Positions 5,651 to 8,329 of a stretch of DNA of 8,329 nucleotides are shown here, piece by piece (position 1 is the first letter of the stretch; each line of letters starts with the position of its first letter). The position numbers were made by a program, and so were the translations under genes. Below the pieces are notes generated by a model. The model was given only the letters and a program-made list of their open reading frames with translations, did no database searches and was not told the DNA's origin. The DNA is from Akkermansia sp. (GTDB taxonomy: Bacteria > Verrucomicrobiota > Verrucomicrobiia > Verrucomicrobiales > Akkermansiaceae). The stretch covers positions 1 through 8,329 of the forward strand of contig JAGBZE010000230.1 in the NCBI GenBank assembly GCA_017628435.1, given 5' to 3'.

Positions 5651-6007
5651 ATGGAGCTGAAGCGGCACCAAACCATGAAGCGAGCCGGTGAGTTCGCCAT
5701 GGTACGTGCACAAGGCTCATCCGCAGCAGGGCGTTTTCTTGTGCTCAGCACCCTTCCCTATTCCGGCGAGGGTGCGAGCGCAAAAGAATCCCGGTTCGGG
5801 ATTATTACAACGAAGCGGCTGGGCCACGCCGTGGTGCGCAATCTGCTGCGCAGGCGCATACGCGAAATCCTGCGCACCCACGGAGGACCGCTGCGGCTGG
5901 GGCATTACGTGGTGCTGATACCGCGCCACACCGCCGCCACAGCCGATTATAGTGAGCTTGAGAAGGACTTTAAGCGCCTGCTCAAGCGAAAACATTTTAC
6001 CAACTGA
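5651..6007 (+). CDS. rnpA: Ribonuclease P protein component
   Basis: RnpA is the small basic protein that helps the RNase P RNA bind pre-tRNA and cut its 5' leader. The 118-residue length is normal. It starts with the usual basic helix (LKRHQTMKRAGEFAMV, 3-18) and strand (GRFLVLSTLP, 27-36), then SRFGIITTKRLGHAVVRN (47-64) and the arginine-rich helix LLRRRIREILR (65-75). In most RnpA proteins this reads GNAVVRNRxKR; here N is replaced by H (LGHA, H59) and the second Arg of RNR by Leu (L65), though R67-R69 and R71 keep the helix strongly basic. The ATG at 5651 gives a family-like N-terminus. The only AGGAG (5626-5630) is 20 bases away, too far for normal use; a CTG at 5642 in the same frame is an unlikely alternative. 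It lies 78 bases after rpmH and 12 before yidD. Confidence 0.93.
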   Translation: MELKRHQTMKRAGEFAMVRAQGSSAAGRFLVLSTLPYSGEGASAKESRFGIITTKRLGHAVVRNLLRRRIREILRTHGGPLRLGHYVVLIPRHTAATADYSELEKDFKRLLKRKHFTN

Positions 6008-6019
6008 ACCACCCCCCGG

Positions 6020-6265
6020 ATGCTGAAGCGACTCGTCATTCTGCCGGTCTTGTTCTACAAACAGTTCATCAGCAAACCGCTGCATGTACTTTGCGGACCA
6101 GATAGCGGATGCCGCTTTCAGCCCAGTTGCTCTACATACTTCATTCAGGCTGTGGAAATCCACGGTGTCATCAAGGGTGTAGGGCTGGGAATATGGCGCA
6201 TTCTGCGCTGTAATCCCTGGGGCGGATGCGGGCACGACCCGGTGCCACCCCGCCGCCAGAAGTAA
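6020..6265 (+). CDS. yidD: YidD membrane protein insertion efficiency factor
   Basis: YidD is a small protein at the inner face of the membrane that assists YidC and Sec in inserting membrane proteins. At 81 residues this copy is typical in size. It has an N-terminal amphipathic or membrane-associating helix (LKRLVILPVLFYKQF, 2-16) and the family signature CRFQPSCSTYFIQAVEIHG (31-49), followed by the basic and Gly/Cys part IWRILRCNPWGGCGHDPVPP (58-77). Cysteines 25, 31, 37, 64 and 70 are present; those of CRFxPxCS are hallmark residues. It starts 12 bases after the rnpA stop and is followed 59 bases later by yidC, the usual gene order. No Shine-Dalgarno sequence precedes the ATG (the run CACCCCCCGG is C-rich), so translation probably depends on coupling with rnpA. 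Confidence 0.96.
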   Translation: MLKRLVILPVLFYKQFISKPLHVLCGPDSGCRFQPSCSTYFIQAVEIHGVIKGVGLGIWRILRCNPWGGCGHDPVPPRRQK

Positions 6266-6324
6266 AGATTTCCCCACAGAATTTCACAAAAAATATCAAC
6301 CACTAACTAACCTAGATAACAGCT

Positions 6325-8211
6325 ATGGATAAAACAGGATGGTTTGTTGTATCTCTCTGCGCAGCCCTGCTGGGCCTGCAGTGGTATTACAACAGCAACA
6401 AGGAACAGGCACCCCAGGCTCCCGCAGCCCCGGTTGCAGCCACCGCCCCGGCAGATCCCGCCGCCGCAGCAGCAGCCTCGGCCACCCCGGCAGCAGTTGC
6501 AGTAGCAGCCACCACACCGGCCCCGGCTGCCCCCACTGCCGAAAAGCAGATTATCGCAAGTCTCATCAGTAAGAACGCTGAAGGCAAGCCGGTTGCCAAG
6601 TACAACTTCAGCAACATCGGCGGCAGCATCAGCGGCGTGGAAATGATTGGCCAGGCCATCAACAGCACCCGTGATGAGCTTAAAAACACCGATGTGAGCA
6701 TCAACGCAAACCCGGTGAACGGCATCGGCACCCTGATGTTCGGTCTTTCCAACGACCGCGCGCCTCTGTTCGATAATGCCGTGTATGAATACCGCGCAGA
6801 CCTGAGCAACGACAGCCAGGTGACCCTGCTGGGCCGCGTGGGTGACCTCATCGTGCGCAAGGTATACACCCTCAAGCCTCTGAAGAAGGGCGAAGACACC
6901 ATCGAAGGCAACGCCTACGTGCTTAACCTGAAAATTGATGTACAGAACACCTCCGGGCAGACTCTGAACGCCCAGGACTGGGGCCTGTACGCCGGTGGCA
7001 TCGGCCAGATTTCTAAAGACGAATCCTCCTACTACACCTACTACGTACACCTGGAGGACGGCAGCTTTGAAAAGAGCAACGCCAGCGATTTCCGCCCCTG
7101 GCTCGGCAAGGCCAAGGATCGCAGCTACGACAAAGACGCTGACAACCTGGAATGGGCCGGCGTGATGAATCAGTACTACGCCTCCATCGTGAAGCCCGAC
7201 AAGACCAGCGGCAACAACGCCCTGTATGCAGCCCCTGCCCAGTTCCCCCTGCAGGTGAGCGGTGAGAAGACCGAATGCGTGGAGCTTGCCCTTGGCATGC
7301 CCGATTTCGCGCTGGCCGGCAAGACCGACACCATGATGGGCGGCCAGAAGAGCTTCTCTTACGACATCTTCACCGGCCCGAAACTCAACCTCATGCTGGA
7401 TGAGATGACCGATGATTTCCGCATGATTGACCGCGTGATGGACTACGGTGTGTTCACCATCATCGCCTACCCCATGAACTGGCTCGTGAACCTCTACCAC
7501 GGCTGGCTGGGTAACTGGGGCTGGGCCATCATTGCCATGACCCTCACCATCCGTCTCCTCATCTGGCCGCTCTACCGCAAGAGCTACACCAGCATGAAGC
7601 GCATGAGCCTCCTGCAGCCGCAGATGCAGGCCCTCAAGGAGAAATACCCGAACGACCAGCAGAAGGTGCAGATGGAAATGATGAAACTCTACCAGCAATA
7701 CGGCATCTCCCCCATGGGTGGCTGCCTGCCCATGCTGCTGCAGATGCCCATCTTCTTCTCCTTCTTCTATGTGTTGCAGACAGCTGCAGAGTTCCGTGGC
7801 GAAGGCTTCATCGGCTGGGTGACAGACCTTTCCCAGATGGACACCGTGTTCTCCTTCCCCTTCATGGGCTATGAGGTACCGGTGAATATCCTGCCCATCC
7901 TCATGGCTACGTCCACCATCATCCAGATGCACATGACCCCCGCCACGGGTGATGCCACGCAGGTGAAGATTATGCGCTGGATGCCGCTCATGTTCTTCCT
8001 GTTCTGCTACACCTACCCCAGCGCCCTTGGTCTGTACTGGACCACCAGTAACCTCATCTCCATTCTCCAGACCATCATCATCCGCCGCATGCCGGCACCC
8101 ACGCTGGAGAAGGTGCAGAAGAAGAAAGGCGCCAAGAAGAGCTTCATGGAGCGCATGATGGAGCAGCAGGCTGCTCTGGAACGCCAGCGCCAGGCTCAGC
8201 AGGGTAAATAA
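6325..8211 (+). CDS. yidC: YidC/Oxa1 family membrane protein insertase
   Basis: YidC inserts and folds inner-membrane proteins, alone or with SecYEG. The 628-residue protein has the Gram-negative layout. Residues 6-21 form the first membrane segment. Residues 26-72 are an Ala/Pro-rich linker. Residues 75-350 form the beta-rich periplasmic domain. The conserved core has segments near 376-395, 399-416, 463-485, 518-535, 553-568 and 569-587. R410 in LTIRLLIWPL matches the functional groove arginine (R366 in E. coli), and SMKRMSLLQPQMQALKEKY (423-441) and PMGGCLPMLLQMPIF (463-477) are clear family motifs. The tail (594-628) is basic and coiled-coil-like, suitable for ribosome contact. It is longer than E. 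coli YidC (548), mainly through the linker and tail. The start is the only sensible ATG. The 59-base gap before it (6266-6324) holds TAGATA at 6313-6318 but no -35 at proper distance, so yidC probably shares the rpmH transcript. Confidence 0.97.
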   Translation: MDKTGWFVVSLCAALLGLQWYYNSNKEQAPQAPAAPVAATAPADPAAAAAASATPAAVAVAATTPAPAAPTAEKQIIASLISKNAEGKPVAKYNFSNIGGSISGVEMIGQAINSTRDELKNTDVSINANPVNGIGTLMFGLSNDRAPLFDNAVYEYRADLSNDSQVTLLGRVGDLIVRKVYTLKPLKKGEDTIEGNAYVLNLKIDVQNTSGQTLNAQDWGLYAGGIGQISKDESSYYTYYVHLEDGSFEKSNASDFRPWLGKAKDRSYDKDADNLEWAGVMNQYYASIVKPDKTSGNNALYAAPAQFPLQVSGEKTECVELALGMPDFALAGKTDTMMGGQKSFSYDIFTGPKLNLMLDEMTDDFRMIDRVMDYGVFTIIAYPMNWLVNLYHGWLGNWGWAIIAMTLTIRLLIWPLYRKSYTSMKRMSLLQPQMQALKEKYPNDQQKVQMEMMKLYQQYGISPMGGCLPMLLQMPIFFSFFYVLQTAAEFRGEGFIGWVTDLSQMDTVFSFPFMGYEVPVNILPILMATSTIIQMHMTPATGDATQVKIMRWMPLMFFLFCYTYPSALGLYWTTSNLISILQTIIIRRMPAPTLEKVQKKKGAKKSFMERMMEQQAALERQRQAQQGK

Positions 8212-8238
8212 AACAGAAACACCTCTCCTCCCCCCCCC

Positions 8239-8273
8239 ACGCCCCGCAGCACCACCTGCGGGGCGTTCTGTTT
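8239..8273 (+). terminator. Intrinsic terminator after yidC
   Basis: A perfect 11-base-pair stem (8239-8249 with 8256-8266, GC-rich) encloses the loop CACCAC and is followed by the T-rich tract TTCTGTTT (8266-8273). It begins 27 bases after the yidC stop and should end the rpmH-rnpA-yidD-yidC transcript. Read on the minus strand the stem is followed by G's, so it is probably one-directional. The remaining 56 bases to the window edge show no supported feature. Confidence 0.88.
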
Positions 8274-8329
8274 CACCAAGCGGCCGTCCTCACTCCGGCT
8301 GCACAGCAGAAGCGCCATCGGCATGCAGG

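Noticed and set aside
5717..6277. Minus-strand open frame (186 codons) opposite rnpA and yidD
   Set aside because: It overlaps two well-identified genes and has no recognisable motif or promoter.
6270..6279. TTTCCCCACA before yidC, resembling a DnaA box
   Set aside because: It has two or more mismatches to the consensus and stands alone, with no cluster or AT-rich unwinding region.
6307..7932. Long minus-strand open frame (541 codons) opposite yidC
   Set aside because: It is antisense to a certain yidC gene; its Gly/Cys-rich part mirrors the Ala/Pro linker codons. It is a codon-usage artefact.
8290..8329. Possible 3' end of a minus-strand gene (LHADGASAVQPE then TGA) entering from the right edge
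   Set aside because: Only 12 codons are visible. The position, convergent with yidC behind its terminator, is plausible, but the piece is too short to support a call.

Overview
The window looks like a chromosomal housekeeping region of a Gram-negative bacterium, most likely Verrucomicrobiota and possibly an Akkermansia relative. The pointers are a fused LpxC-FabZ lipid A/fatty acid enzyme, a five-carbon-pathway HemL, sigma70-like promoters (TTGACA/TATAAT type, not the Bacteroidota type) and an almost complete lack of Shine-Dalgarno sequences. The fusion alone does not exclude other phyla, so the assignment is an inference. I see no insertion sequence, CRISPR array, tRNA, rRNA, phage gene or defence system.

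Left part, minus strand, read from 3778 down to 1: a 12-helix ArsB/NhaD-type membrane transporter, then hemL (glutamate-1-semialdehyde aminomutase, tetrapyrrole synthesis), a small secreted YD-repeat-like protein, a Trp-rich 100-residue protein of unknown function, and the first 77 codons of mazG (nucleotide pyrophosphohydrolase), cut by the window edge. The last two overlap by ATGA and are probably translationally coupled. The transporter, hemL and the YD protein each have a recognisable promoter of their own, so this is a head-to-tail series of short transcription units and not clearly one operon.

Middle: a 166-base AT-rich divergent region (3779-3944) holds back-to-back promoters for the transporter and for lpxC/fabZ.

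Right part, plus strand: lpxC/fabZ (3945-5264), then a strong promoter and the conserved cluster rpmH-rnpA-yidD-yidC (ribosomal protein L34, RNase P protein, YidD insertion factor, YidC insertase), closed by a clear intrinsic terminator at 8239-8273. This cluster joins RNA processing and ribosome assembly to membrane protein insertion. In many bacteria it lies next to dnaA/oriC, but here lpxC/fabZ is upstream and no DnaA-box cluster is visible.

I found no undescribed multi-gene system. The points most worth a second look are regulatory: promoters whose predicted start falls on or a few bases before the ATG (leaderless or near-leaderless genes), a near-identical 16/17-base block over two -35 boxes, and a foldable rpmH-rnpA spacer in which an upstream segment could pair with the only Shine-Dalgarno-like sequence in the window. 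Smaller oddities are a C-terminally extended L34 and an RnpA with changes in its GNA/RNR signature.
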